Positions 17,257 to 25,079 of a stretch of DNA of 64,000 nucleotides are shown piece by piece (position 1 is the stretch's first letter; every line of letters starts with the position of its first letter). This DNA is from Streptomyces spirodelae. Its GTDB lineage: Bacteria > Actinomycetota > Actinomycetes > Streptomycetales > Streptomycetaceae. Location: the NCBI RefSeq assembly GCF_017676385.1, contig NZ_JAFFZN010000018.1, positions 62,001 to 126,000 of the forward strand, read 5' to 3'. The notes beneath the pieces are model-generated. The model ran no database searches. It saw nothing but the letters and a program-made list of their open reading frames with translations, and was not told the origin of the DNA. The translations under genes were made by a program, and so were the position numbers.

Positions 17257-18462
17257 GTGGTGAGTGACGTGGCACGTCCCGCTGTGGAGAAACCCGATAT
17301 CACCATCGTCGGCGGTGGTCTCGCAGGCTTGTCCACGGGCATTGCACTGGCCGAGTCCGGAATCGACACGGCCATCGTCGAATCGCGCAGGAATGCCAAG
17401 GCGGACATCTTCGGATTTCTCCTCTGGCCGCCGGGAACACGCAGCCTCAGGTGGTTAGGCGTACTGCCCGAGGCGCTGCGTGACGGCGCCGAACTGGAAT
17501 CCCTCACCTGGTTTGTGACCGAGCGGGAGCACACCCGGCTGCGGGTGAATCTGACGGAGTTGGGCGCGGGCACCTTCCTGGGAATTCTCCCCTCCCGCCT
17601 GGAATCCCTGCTGCGGGACGCCGCCCTCCGCGCCGGGGTGCGCATCCTCGACTCGGTCGACGACTGGACCCTCAGCCGGGAGCGCGTCACCTGGACGATG
17701 CGGCTCCAGCGCCCCGACGGCACGCTGACCCTGCGTACGCCGCTGCTGATCGGCGCCGACGGTTCCGGCTCCCGGCTCCGCGGCGAGTTGGGGCTGAGCT
17801 CCTCGCGCAGGCAGCCGCGCGGCCAGGTCATCGTCACAGGGGTCGGAGGGCCGCTGCCGGCCCGTGAGTCCCGGCAGGCCCTCTCGGCGGCTGGCTCGGG
17901 AGGCTGCGTCAGCCTCGGCGACAAGAACAGTTGGCTCTACACCGTCGCCCGGGAGCGGGAGGCGGCCGACCCCGACAGCGCGCTGCTGCGGTACGCCACC
18001 TCCGACCCGGCCGAAGCCACTGCCTACGACCAACTCCGGCGCGCCGTCGTCGTCCGTCCTTGGACCGTCACCGTGCCCCGCTGGGCGACCGACGGTGCCG
18101 TGCTGATGGGCGACGCTGCACACGGGATGCTGCCGCACCTCGGGCTGGGCGGCTCCCTCACGCTGGAGGACGTGCCGCTGCTGCGGGAAGTGGCCGAAGA
18201 GGCATTACGCAGCGGCGATTTCTGCGCCGCACGGCTGTCCGCCTTCCAGCAGCGCCGCCAGGCCCGCACCGCCTACGCCCAGCGGATCTCCGAGCAGTGG
18301 GCCCGCGTCCTGTGCGGCAGCGTGCCCGGCGCCCGTACAGCGCGCGACCTCGCCATGCGCCGGATGGCCCGCAACATGGAGTTGGCCGAGCGGTTCTACC
18401 GTGAGCTGGCCTCCCCGTCCGTGCCGTCCCTGGGCACGCGGATGCGGATGATGATGCTGTAG
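17257..18462 (+). CDS. FAD-dependent monooxygenase (class A, UbiH/PHBH-type)
   Basis: A 401-residue flavoprotein with the dinucleotide motif VGGGLAGLSTG near residue 18 and the second FAD motif GDAAHGMLPHLGLGGS near residue 287, as in NAD(P)H-dependent aromatic hydroxylases and related epoxidases. It lacks a thioredoxin-like C-terminal domain. It contains two TTA codons (17455 and 18205), very rare in such DNA. Two overlapping GTG codons (17257, 17260) and one at 17269 could start translation; GAGG precedes the first two closely. It sits 44 bp after the methyltransferase and may hydroxylate or epoxidise the same intermediate. Confidence 0.85.
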   Translation: MVSDVARPAVEKPDITIVGGGLAGLSTGIALAESGIDTAIVESRRNAKADIFGFLLWPPGTRSLRWLGVLPEALRDGAELESLTWFVTEREHTRLRVNLTELGAGTFLGILPSRLESLLRDAALRAGVRILDSVDDWTLSRERVTWTMRLQRPDGTLTLRTPLLIGADGSGSRLRGELGLSSSRRQPRGQVIVTGVGGPLPARESRQALSAAGSGGCVSLGDKNSWLYTVAREREAADPDSALLRYATSDPAEATAYDQLRRAVVVRPWTVTVPRWATDGAVLMGDAAHGMLPHLGLGGSLTLEDVPLLREVAEEALRSGDFCAARLSAFQQRRQARTAYAQRISEQWARVLCGSVPGARTARDLAMRRMARNMELAERFYRELASPSVPSLGTRMRMMML

Positions 18463-18506
18463 CGGCACGCCCTTCGAGCCCGAACTCCGTCGAGACGGGA
18501 TGACAC

Positions 18507-19415
18507 ATGACCGCACCTGGTAAGCGAGGCACGGCTGCCGTCGTCGGCGGCCGCGGATTCATCGGCGGCGCCTGCGTCGAGGCGCTGCGCGAGGCGGGCT
18601 GGGACGTCGTCGTGGTCACCCACAACGCGCGCGCCGCGGCCCGGCACGAGGGCTACCGCTGGGGCGACATGCTCGATCCGACGACGCTGGAGCCAGCCGT
18701 CGAGGGCGCCGATGTGGTGGTGCAGAGCGCCAACTTCCCCGACTACCCCTTCGAGAAGCCCCGGCAGCGGCACAGCTTCCTGGAGTACGACGGACTGGGA
18801 ACCGAGCGACTGGTACGCGCGGCGCGCGCCGCCGGGGTACGGCGCTATGTGTACGTGGCGGGCGTCGGCGTCACGGAGAACCCGACCAAACCGTACTTCC
18901 AGGCCATCCGCCGCGGTGAACTGGCCGTGGCCGACTCCGGGATGGAGCATGCCGTCGTCCGGCCGGCCTTCGTCTACGGCCCGCGCGACAACGGCATCAA
19001 CCGCATCGTCCGTGCCTGCCGCTATCTGCCCGTCCTGCCGCTGCCGGAAGGGGGGCGGCAGAACCACCAGCCGGTGCATGTCGACGACGTCGGTGACCTC
19101 GTCGCCCAGGCGGCGGCGGCCGGAGCGCCCGAGGGCACGTTCGAGATCGGCGGGCCCGAACGGATGACGATGCGGGCCATGCTCACCGCAGCGCTGCGGC
19201 TGGCCGGCCGCAGCCGTCCCGTCGTCGATATCGCCGACCGGGTCGCCCGCCCAGGGGCGCACCTCCTGGCACGCCTTCCCGGTCCGCTGATCACCCCCAA
19301 CGCGCTCGACTTCATGCTGGAGGACTTCGTCGCCGACCTGGAACCGGTGACGAAGCACTACCGATTGCGCCTCACACCGTTCCTCGACGGTCTGCGGAGC
19401 TACCTGGTGCGGTGA
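18507..19415 (+). CDS. Atypical SDR / NAD-dependent epimerase-like protein
   Basis: A 302-residue Rossmann-fold protein with the cofactor motif VVGGRGFIGGACVEAL at residues 12-27, the region VRRYVYVAGVGV in place of the catalytic serine strand, and a PAFVYGPRDNG segment seen in extended and atypical SDRs of the NDUFA9 group. A canonical YxxxK catalytic pair is not obvious, so oxidoreductase activity is uncertain and NAD(P)-binding isomerase or chaperone-like roles are possible. It lies 44 bp behind the FAD monooxygenase gene. The last codons are duplicated in tandem just after the stop. Confidence 0.78.
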   Translation: MTAPGKRGTAAVVGGRGFIGGACVEALREAGWDVVVVTHNARAAARHEGYRWGDMLDPTTLEPAVEGADVVVQSANFPDYPFEKPRQRHSFLEYDGLGTERLVRAARAAGVRRYVYVAGVGVTENPTKPYFQAIRRGELAVADSGMEHAVVRPAFVYGPRDNGINRIVRACRYLPVLPLPEGGRQNHQPVHVDDVGDLVAQAAAAGAPEGTFEIGGPERMTMRAMLTAALRLAGRSRPVVDIADRVARPGAHLLARLPGPLITPNALDFMLEDFVADLEPVTKHYRLRLTPFLDGLRSYLVR

Positions 19416-19445
19416 GCCGCGCCTACCTGACGCGGTGAGCCGCGC
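19400..19445 (+). repeat. 23-bp tandem duplication at the SDR gene end
   Basis: Two adjacent 23-bp units (19400-19422, 19423-19445) differ at two positions. The first contains the SDR stop codon, so the second is a non-coding copy of the gene's last codons. The rest of the gap up to 19671 shows no gene. Confidence 0.7.
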
Positions 19446-19671
19446 GCGGCACGGGACGGTCCCTGCTGTGCGGCGGCCCGCCGGAGCCCGCGTGTATGAG
19501 CCGTACGCCCGGACCGTTGCCCTGCCATGGCGAGTGCCAGGGGGCGATTTGCCAAAGCGGCAACAACGCTGGCCTCCGGCCCTGGCGGGACACATGATCG
19601 TTACGGACCCGATCAGCCGATGGGTCAGGGCTGGGCACCACGCCCGGCGGTTCCACAGCTTTGGAGGGCGC

Positions 19672-20673
19672 ATGTCGCAGCAGACCAAGGACCAGGCATC
19701 CGAGTTGACACATCGGCTGGTCCCCTCGCCGGCCGGCCGGATCCACGTCGTCGAACAGGGCAGCGGTCCGCTGGTGCTGCTGGTGCACGGCTTTCCCGAG
19801 TCCTGGTACTCCTGGCGCCACCAGCTCCCCGCGCTGGCCGCCGCCGGCTACCGCGCTGCGGCCATCGACGTGCGGGGCTACGGCCGCTCCTCGAAGCCCG
19901 CCGAGGTGGCCGCCTACCGGATGCTCGACCTCGTGGAGGACAACGCCGCGGTCGTACACGCCCTCGGCGAGCGGACCGCCGTGATCGTCGGGCACGACTG
20001 GGGCTCGCCCATCGCCGCGAACTCAGCGCTGGTCAGGCCGGATGTCTTCCGCGCCGTGGGCATGCTGAGCGTGCCCTACAGCCCGCGCGGCGGCCCCCGG
20101 CCCAGTGAGATCTTCAGCCGGATCGGCGGCGACGAGGAGTTCTACGTCTCCTACTTCCAGCAGCCCGGCCGTGCCGAGGCCGAGATCGAGCCCGATGCGC
20201 GCGGCTGGCTCGCCGGAGTTTACGCGGCGCTGTCCGCCGACACCATGCCTGCCGACGACGCCCCCGACCCGCATTTCGTTGCGCCCGGCGGCCTGATGCG
20301 TGACCGGTTCCCCGCCGGACAGCTGCCCGCCTGGCTCAGCGAACAGGATCTCGACTTCTACGCCGGGGAGTTCGAGCGGACGGGGTTCACCGGGGCCCTG
20401 AACCGCTACCGCAACATGGACCGGGACTGGGAGGACCTCGCCGACTTCGACGGCGCCCCCGTCACCCAGCCCTCGCTGTTCGCCGGCGGCGGCCGGGACG
20501 CCTCCACCACCTGGCTGCAGGACGCCATCGAGGCATATCCCACCACCCTGCCGGGCCTGCACTCCTCCCACGTCCTGGACGACTGCGGCCACTGGATCCA
20601 GCAGGAGCGCCCCGCGGAGATCAACAAGCTGCTGACCGACTGGCTCGCGTCCCTCCCTGCCCCGGCTGCCTGA
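19672..20673 (+). CDS. Alpha/beta-hydrolase, epoxide hydrolase-like
   Basis: A 333-residue soluble hydrolase. HGFPESWYSW near residue 38 carries the oxyanion-hole HGxP motif, GHDWGS near 107 supplies aspartate rather than serine as nucleophile, and CGHWIQQE near 305 the catalytic histidine. Aspartate nucleophile plus HGFP are the marks of epoxide hydrolases and haloalkane dehalogenases; the cap region favours epoxide hydrolase. It probably opens an epoxide made by the FAD monooxygenase or a P450 of this locus. ATG at 19672 has a strong GGAGGG site, which rules out the longer upstream reading. Confidence 0.87.
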   Translation: MSQQTKDQASELTHRLVPSPAGRIHVVEQGSGPLVLLVHGFPESWYSWRHQLPALAAAGYRAAAIDVRGYGRSSKPAEVAAYRMLDLVEDNAAVVHALGERTAVIVGHDWGSPIAANSALVRPDVFRAVGMLSVPYSPRGGPRPSEIFSRIGGDEEFYVSYFQQPGRAEAEIEPDARGWLAGVYAALSADTMPADDAPDPHFVAPGGLMRDRFPAGQLPAWLSEQDLDFYAGEFERTGFTGALNRYRNMDRDWEDLADFDGAPVTQPSLFAGGGRDASTTWLQDAIEAYPTTLPGLHSSHVLDDCGHWIQQERPAEINKLLTDWLASLPAPAA

Positions 20674-20807
20674 CCGGGCTCCGGCTGCGCGCTGCCCGGC
20701 GGCTGAACCACTGAACGACTACTCCCCAGCTGCCCCGGGCCCGTGCGCCCGACACGCTCCACGGACCGGAACCGGCGATCCACCCTGTCCATACGATCGC
20801 CGAGGGC

Positions 20808-22340
20808 TCACGGGCGGCAGCCCGGTGGATTCCGGGGTGGGCTCGCGGGCGGGGCCTCGTGCGTGTCGGGCCGCTCAGTCGCTTCAGGGGAGGCGGCGGG
20901 CTGCACGATCCTGCCCGCCTTCACGGTGAGCTGCCGCCTGAGGTAGTCGGCGGCGTCGTCGGGCCGCATGCGGGCGAGGGAGACCAGGCCGGTGATGACC
21001 ACGTCGGCCACTTCGGCGTGCACATCCTCCCAGCGGTGGCTGTGGCCCTTCCGGGGATTGGTGCCCTCGGCGCCGATGACGGCCTGTGCCGCCTCGCCGG
21101 TCTCCTCCGCGAGCTTGAGCACCTGCAGGGTCCACTGCTGCTGCCGGGGCACGCCACGCGCGTCGCCGTGCGCCTCGAAGGCCCGGGCGAGGCCGTGGAC
21201 GGTCCCCCAGACACCGTTCTCCGCCCCACTGTTCCCCGTCGGCGGGCCGACGCGTTCCCGGCCCGCCGGGTCGCGGGCACCGTCGCGGGCCCGGGCGGGG
21301 CAGACGCTCAGCGGCCCGGGTCCGGGCAGGACGCCGGGCCAGACGGCTTCCAGGGCCTGGGCCGACGGTGCGAAGACCGGCCCGAGCGTGGCCAGGGAGC
21401 GTGGCTCGTGCCACTCCCAGCGGTGGAAGCGGTGCGGCTCGGGACACCGCAAGGCACCCGACCAGGCGGTGACGCGGACGACGGCGGACACCCGGGGCAC
21501 GCTCTCGTTCTCGTCCAGCAGGACGGCGTGCAGGCGCGCTTCCCCGGTGTCTGCTCGCAGGCCCGTCTCCTCGGCGAGTTCTCGTACGGCTGTGGTCTCG
21601 AAGGACTCGCCGGGCTCCACACCGCCGCCGGGCAGTTCCCACATCCCGCGCACCGACCGGCCGAGCAGCACGCGGCCCGCCGCGTCGGTCACCACCGCGC
21701 AGGCACCCGCCGCGGCGTGCGGCACCGGGCGGCCCTTCTCCACCGGAGCGAAGGCGTGCGGCGCCCCCCGCAGCACCAGCACCGTCAGCCCGTCCGCGTC
21801 GAACCGCTCCGCCTGCTCCCAGCCTTCGGTCAGCAGGCTGATCTCCTCCTCGTCCAAGGCGATGCCGCGCCTGCTGTCCGGCACCTGCTTCGCCGACGGC
21901 GAGATCACCACCAACCCGCCGCCGGGACGCAGCCGTTCACCGAGCCTGCGCAGGGTGCGGGCGCGGTCGCGGAGAAAGGGGTAGGCGAGCCGCAGCGCGA
22001 TGAGGTCATAGCCGTCGTCGCGCAACACGGTGAAGTCCGCGTGCTCGACATCCAGTCGCAGCCACCGCACCTGCCCGCTGTCGGGGTAGCGTTCGCGTGC
22101 CCGGGTCAGGGCGCTGTCGGCGTAGTCCACGGCGTCAACCCGGTAGCCGAGGCGGCTGAGGTAGTCGGCCAACTCCCCGGTGCCACAGCCGACGTCGAGC
22201 GCGGCGCCGCCGTCCGGAGCGGGGGTGTGCGCGGCGAGCAGCGCCCGCTCGGTCTCGCCGAGCGGCCGGAAGCCGCGGCCGTCCGCGTAGTGGCGCTCCC
22301 ACTGCTGGACCGTGACGTAACCCAAGGGGCTGCTCCTCAT
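20808..22340 (-). CDS. Triple fusion: SAM methyltransferase - NUDIX hydrolase - MazG-like pyrophosphohydrolase
   Basis: One uninterrupted 510-residue reading frame with three modules. Residues about 1-195 are a class I methyltransferase (ALDVGCGTGEL). Residues about 205-335 are a NUDIX domain with complete Nudix box GGGVEPGESFETTAVREL, then AEETGL. Residues about 385-490 are a MazG-like all-alpha NTP pyrophosphatase (LKLAEETGEAAQAVIG, then EVADVVI). Two nucleotide-cleaning modules suggest metabolite or nucleotide-pool repair, but the substrate is unknown. The reading frame also continues upstream through AHP repeats; ATG at 22340 is chosen, although TTG at 22325, with AGGAG seven bases before it, is equally credible. 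Confidence 0.82.
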   Translation of the reverse strand: MRSSPLGYVTVQQWERHYADGRGFRPLGETERALLAAHTPAPDGGAALDVGCGTGELADYLSRLGYRVDAVDYADSALTRARERYPDSGQVRWLRLDVEHADFTVLRDDGYDLIALRLAYPFLRDRARTLRRLGERLRPGGGLVVISPSAKQVPDSRRGIALDEEEISLLTEGWEQAERFDADGLTVLVLRGAPHAFAPVEKGRPVPHAAAGACAVVTDAAGRVLLGRSVRGMWELPGGGVEPGESFETTAVRELAEETGLRADTGEARLHAVLLDENESVPRVSAVVRVTAWSGALRCPEPHRFHRWEWHEPRSLATLGPVFAPSAQALEAVWPGVLPGPGPLSVCPARARDGARDPAGRERVGPPTGNSGAENGVWGTVHGLARAFEAHGDARGVPRQQQWTLQVLKLAEETGEAAQAVIGAEGTNPRKGHSHRWEDVHAEVADVVITGLVSLARMRPDDAADYLRRQLTVKAGRIVQPAASPEATERPDTHEAPPASPPRNPPGCRP

Positions 22341-22341
22341 C

Positions 22342-22420
22342 TGTGCCGGGTGTGCCGGGTGTGCCGGGTGTGCCGTGCGGGCTGGGTGTGCGGGGTGTGC
22401 CGTGCGGCCTGTGTGCGGTG
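22342..22420. repeat. Degenerate 9-bp tandem repeats (TGTGCCGGG)
   Basis: TGTGCCGGG is repeated three times exactly and then in decayed form over about 80 bp just upstream of the triple-fusion gene. It reads as AHPAHPA on the minus strand if translated. This is simple-sequence expansion rather than a CRISPR. Confidence 0.6.
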
Positions 22421-22502
22421 GCACTCGGGAGTCTGCCCCTCCGGTCTGCTGCCACCCCCCGGTCAGGGTGGGAAGGGCGGGCAGCAGCGGACTCGGCCGC
22501 GC

Positions 22503-23102
22503 TCAGGTGCGCGGCTCCCGCGCGAAGGAGCCGATGACGGTGGTCACGGTTCTGTGGACGGCTTCGGTGTCCGGTGGTGTGCCCGTCCGGTCGGCGAACA
22601 GCAGGTGTCCGGCGCCGATGAGGGTGCGGGCGAGCGTGTCGAGGTCGGCGTCCGCCGCGATACGTCCCAGCTCGCGTTCGGCTGCGAGGTAAGAGGCGAG
22701 CATGGCGGTGGCTTCCGCCAGCAGCGGGACGCCGGTCGGCCAGGTGCGGCGCAGCCGCTCGCGCAGGCCGTCCCGGGAGGTGATGAGCCCGACGAGGGCG
22801 ACGGCGACCGAGCCGAACAGCTTTGTCAGCGCGTCGGTGAGGTTGTCGGCGACGGTTCCGGTCCCGGCGGAGTCGCGCAGAGCGGCGGCCCGGCCCTCGA
22901 GCCGGCCGACGCGGTCGTGCACGAGTTCGGCGAGGAAGGCGTCGAAGTCGGCGAAGTGCCGGTGCAGTACTCCCTTGGCGCAGCCCGCCTCCGTGGTCAC
23001 CGCCCGGCTGGTCAGGGCGTTGGGCCCGTCCCGCAGCAGTACGCGTTCCGCGGCGTCGAACAACTGCTCCCGTACGTCCCGGATGGCCACCCCTGTCGGC
23101 AC
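22503..23102 (-). CDS. TetR-family transcriptional regulator (paralogue of the one at 586)
   Basis: A 199-residue repressor with helix-turn-helix signature ALTSRAVTTEAGCAKGVLHRHF, nearly the same as in the TetR protein at 586. The GTG at 23102 is chosen because AAGGAGGGG stands six bases upstream and the N-terminus (VPTGVAIRDVREQLF) aligns with the paralogue; the longer ATG start at 23156 would lie inside an operator. It diverges from a methyltransferase gene over palindromes of the same TGGGC...GCCCA type, and probably represses both genes. The C-terminal ligand domain is less similar, so the two may sense different ligands. Confidence 0.88.
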   Translation of the reverse strand: MPTGVAIRDVREQLFDAAERVLLRDGPNALTSRAVTTEAGCAKGVLHRHFADFDAFLAELVHDRVGRLEGRAAALRDSAGTGTVADNLTDALTKLFGSVAVALVGLITSRDGLRERLRRTWPTGVPLLAEATAMLASYLAAERELGRIAADADLDTLARTLIGAGHLLFADRTGTPPDTEAVHRTVTTVIGSFAREPRT

Positions 23103-23149
23103 TGTGCACCCCTCCTTGCTCGTCGTCTCGTGGGCACCCGCTTGGCGAG

Positions 23150-23183
23150 TGGGCATTTGCCCACTAAGGTGGGCGCATGCCCA
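23150..23183. promoter_or_regulatory. Two palindromic TetR operators overlapping the methyltransferase start
   Basis: TGGGCATTTGCCCA (23150-23163) and TGGGCGCATGCCCA (23170-23183) are inverted repeats 20 bp apart. The second contains the ATG at 23177, so repressor binding would directly cover the start. The arms match those of the operators at 496-543. Confidence 0.7.
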
Positions 23184-24001
23184 CTCTACCGTCGGGGCCG
23201 TCCCGACCCCCTGCTTCCGAACCGCACCAGGCCCGCCATGTCGCCGAGTCCTTCGGCGTGGACCCCGAGCGATACGACCGGGCCAGGCCGCGCTATCCCG
23301 ACGCCATGGTGAACCGGATCGTCACCGCGGCGCCCGGAACCGATGTCCTCGACGTCGGCTGCGGCACCGGCATCGTCGCCCGCCAACTCCGCGCGGCCGG
23401 GTGCCGGGTGACCGGCGTCGAGCCCGACGAGCGGATGGCCACGTGGGCGCGGCGGCGCGGACTCCGCGTCGACGTGGCGACGTTCGAGGACTGGGACCCG
23501 GCCGAAAGGTCCTTCGACGCGGTGGTCGCCGGGCAGACCTGGCACTGGGTCGACCCGGCGGCCGGTGCCGCCAAAGCGGCCGAGGTACTGCGGCCCGAAG
23601 GGCGGCTGGCGGTCTTCTGGAACGTCGACCAGCCGCCGCCCGAGCTGGCGGAAGCCTTCTCAGAGGTCTACCGCCGGATTCTGCCCGACTCCCTCGCAGC
23701 GCGGCGGCCGCCTGCCGAATCGGACCCCTACGCGGCAATGTGCGCCAGGGCGGCCGACGCGCTGCGGGAGGCCGGGGCTTTCGACGAACCGGAACGGTGG
23801 CGGTTCGACTGGCAGCGGTCCTACACCCGGGACGAGTGGCTGGACCATCTGTCCACCACCGGCGGTCTCACGCTGCTCCCGCCTCCGAAGCTGGAGGAGG
23901 TCCTCGCCGGGATCGGGGCCGTCATCGACACCCTGGGCGGGGAGTTCACGATGCCCTACGCCGCGGTGGCCGTCACCGCGCGGCGTACGGATGCGAGCTG
24001 A
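23177..24001 (+). CDS. Class I SAM-dependent methyltransferase
   Basis: A 274-residue methyltransferase with SAM motif VLDVGCGTGIVARQL near residue 56, acidic loop GVEPDERM and the motif FDAVVAGQTWHWVDP, a form common in the methyltransferase-11/25 group of trans-aconitate-type or small-acid methyltransferases. The ATG lies within a TetR operator and has no Shine-Dalgarno sequence, so the message may be leaderless; no good alternative start exists before the SAM motif. It diverges from the TetR gene at 22503. It is not closely similar to the methyltransferase at 1-465 despite the parallel layout. Confidence 0.85.
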   Translation: MPTLPSGPSRPPASEPHQARHVAESFGVDPERYDRARPRYPDAMVNRIVTAAPGTDVLDVGCGTGIVARQLRAAGCRVTGVEPDERMATWARRRGLRVDVATFEDWDPAERSFDAVVAGQTWHWVDPAAGAAKAAEVLRPEGRLAVFWNVDQPPPELAEAFSEVYRRILPDSLAARRPPAESDPYAAMCARAADALREAGAFDEPERWRFDWQRSYTRDEWLDHLSTTGGLTLLPPPKLEEVLAGIGAVIDTLGGEFTMPYAAVAVTARRTDAS

Positions 24002-24030
24002 GCTGCGCGGAGCACGTGCTGTCGTAGCCC

Positions 24031-24061
24031 TTGACGACCCGTGACGGCGGCCACATATTAC
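24031..24061 (+). promoter_or_regulatory. Possible promoter of the GDSL lipase gene
   Basis: TTGACG at 24031 and TATTAC at 24056 form a vegetative-like -35/-10 pair with a long 19 bp spacer, in a locally AT-rich patch 70 bp before the lipase ATG. Confidence 0.4.
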
Positions 24062-24130
24062 CTCTCAGTGCAACTGGCCAGTAACTGCCGGCAGTGACCC
24101 CCCATTTTCCCCACTCACGAGAGGTCCGTC

Positions 24131-25012
24131 ATGCGCTCACGCATGCCCAACTGCCGTGCCAGAACCGCCGTGGCCCTGGCCACCGCCACAGCCGCCGTCA
24201 CCGCAGGCGCCGGGCTCGGTGCGAGCCCGGCGCTCGCGCAGGACACCACCGTCCACCGCTATGTCGCCCTCGGCGACTCGTACGCGGCCGGGGCAGGCGT
24301 ACCGAACACGGTCGACGAGACCTGTTCGCGCTCCGACCGGAACTACCCCTCGCTGGTCAAGGCCGCGCTCGGGCCCGCTGGGCACCAGGACGTCACCTGC
24401 GGCGGAGCGACCACAGAGGACCTGTACACGGGCCAGCACCCCTCCGTCGCACCGCAGTTGGACGCACTCAGCGCCGAGACCGACCTGGTCACCCTCACCA
24501 TCGGTGGCAACGACATCGGCTTCGGCAACATCATCGTCCGCTGCGTCACCCTCGGTCTTTTCAACCCGCTGGGCTCACCGTGCAAGAAGAGCTACACGTG
24601 GACCGGGCACGACGAACTCGCCGCCACCATCGAGAACACCGCGCCCAAGATCTCCAAGGCGCTGGAGGACATCCGCGCCCGCGCCCCGCGTGCCAAGATC
24701 CTGATCACCGGCTATCCCGCCATCCTGCCCGACGACGGCAGCAACTGCCCCACTGTCGTCTCCATCGCCAGGGGCGACGCCCCCTGGCTGCGCGACACCC
24801 ACAAGCACCTCAACACCATGATCGCCAAGCAGGCGGCCGAGCACGGTGCCGTCTATGTGGACACCTACTCCAAGTCCATCGGCCACGACGTGTGCAAGCC
24901 CGCCGGGACCCGTTGGATGGAACCACTCGTCACCAACGCGGCGGCGCCCTTCCACCCCAACGCGGCCGGCGAGAAGGCGATGTCCGAATCCGTGCTCGCC
25001 GCCACCCGCTGA
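24131..25012 (+). CDS. Secreted SGNH/GDSL lipase or esterase
   Basis: A 293-residue exported hydrolase. A Sec signal peptide with charged start, alanine-rich core and probable cleavage after SPALA lies at residues 1-36. The four SGNH blocks are present: GDSYAAG (serine near 48), CGGATTEDL, TIGGNDIGFG and FHPNAAGE with the catalytic histidine near 275. Six cysteines suit disulphides outside the cell. It is close in style to secreted Streptomyces lipases and esterases that act on lipids or acylated polymers. GAGAGG precedes the ATG at 24131. It stands alone, facing the Clp gene across a hairpin. Confidence 0.9.
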   Translation: MRSRMPNCRARTAVALATATAAVTAGAGLGASPALAQDTTVHRYVALGDSYAAGAGVPNTVDETCSRSDRNYPSLVKAALGPAGHQDVTCGGATTEDLYTGQHPSVAPQLDALSAETDLVTLTIGGNDIGFGNIIVRCVTLGLFNPLGSPCKKSYTWTGHDELAATIENTAPKISKALEDIRARAPRAKILITGYPAILPDDGSNCPTVVSIARGDAPWLRDTHKHLNTMIAKQAAEHGAVYVDTYSKSIGHDVCKPAGTRWMEPLVTNAAAPFHPNAAGEKAMSESVLAATR

Positions 25013-25044
25013 CCGGCTCCGCCACCCGCTGACCGCCCCCCACC

Positions 25045-25078
25045 GGCGCTCGGCCCCACCCGTACGGGGCCGGGCGCC
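25045..25078. terminator. Bidirectional terminator hairpin
   Basis: GGCGCTCGGCCCC (25045-25057) pairs with GGGGCCGGGCGCC (25066-25078) with one G-T wobble and an eight-base loop. It lies exactly between the convergent lipase and Clp stop codons. Confidence 0.7.
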
Positions 25079-25079
25079 G

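Noticed and set aside
22342..22420. CRISPR-like short repeats
   Set aside because: Units are 9 bp, directly adjacent without spacers; a simple tandem repeat.
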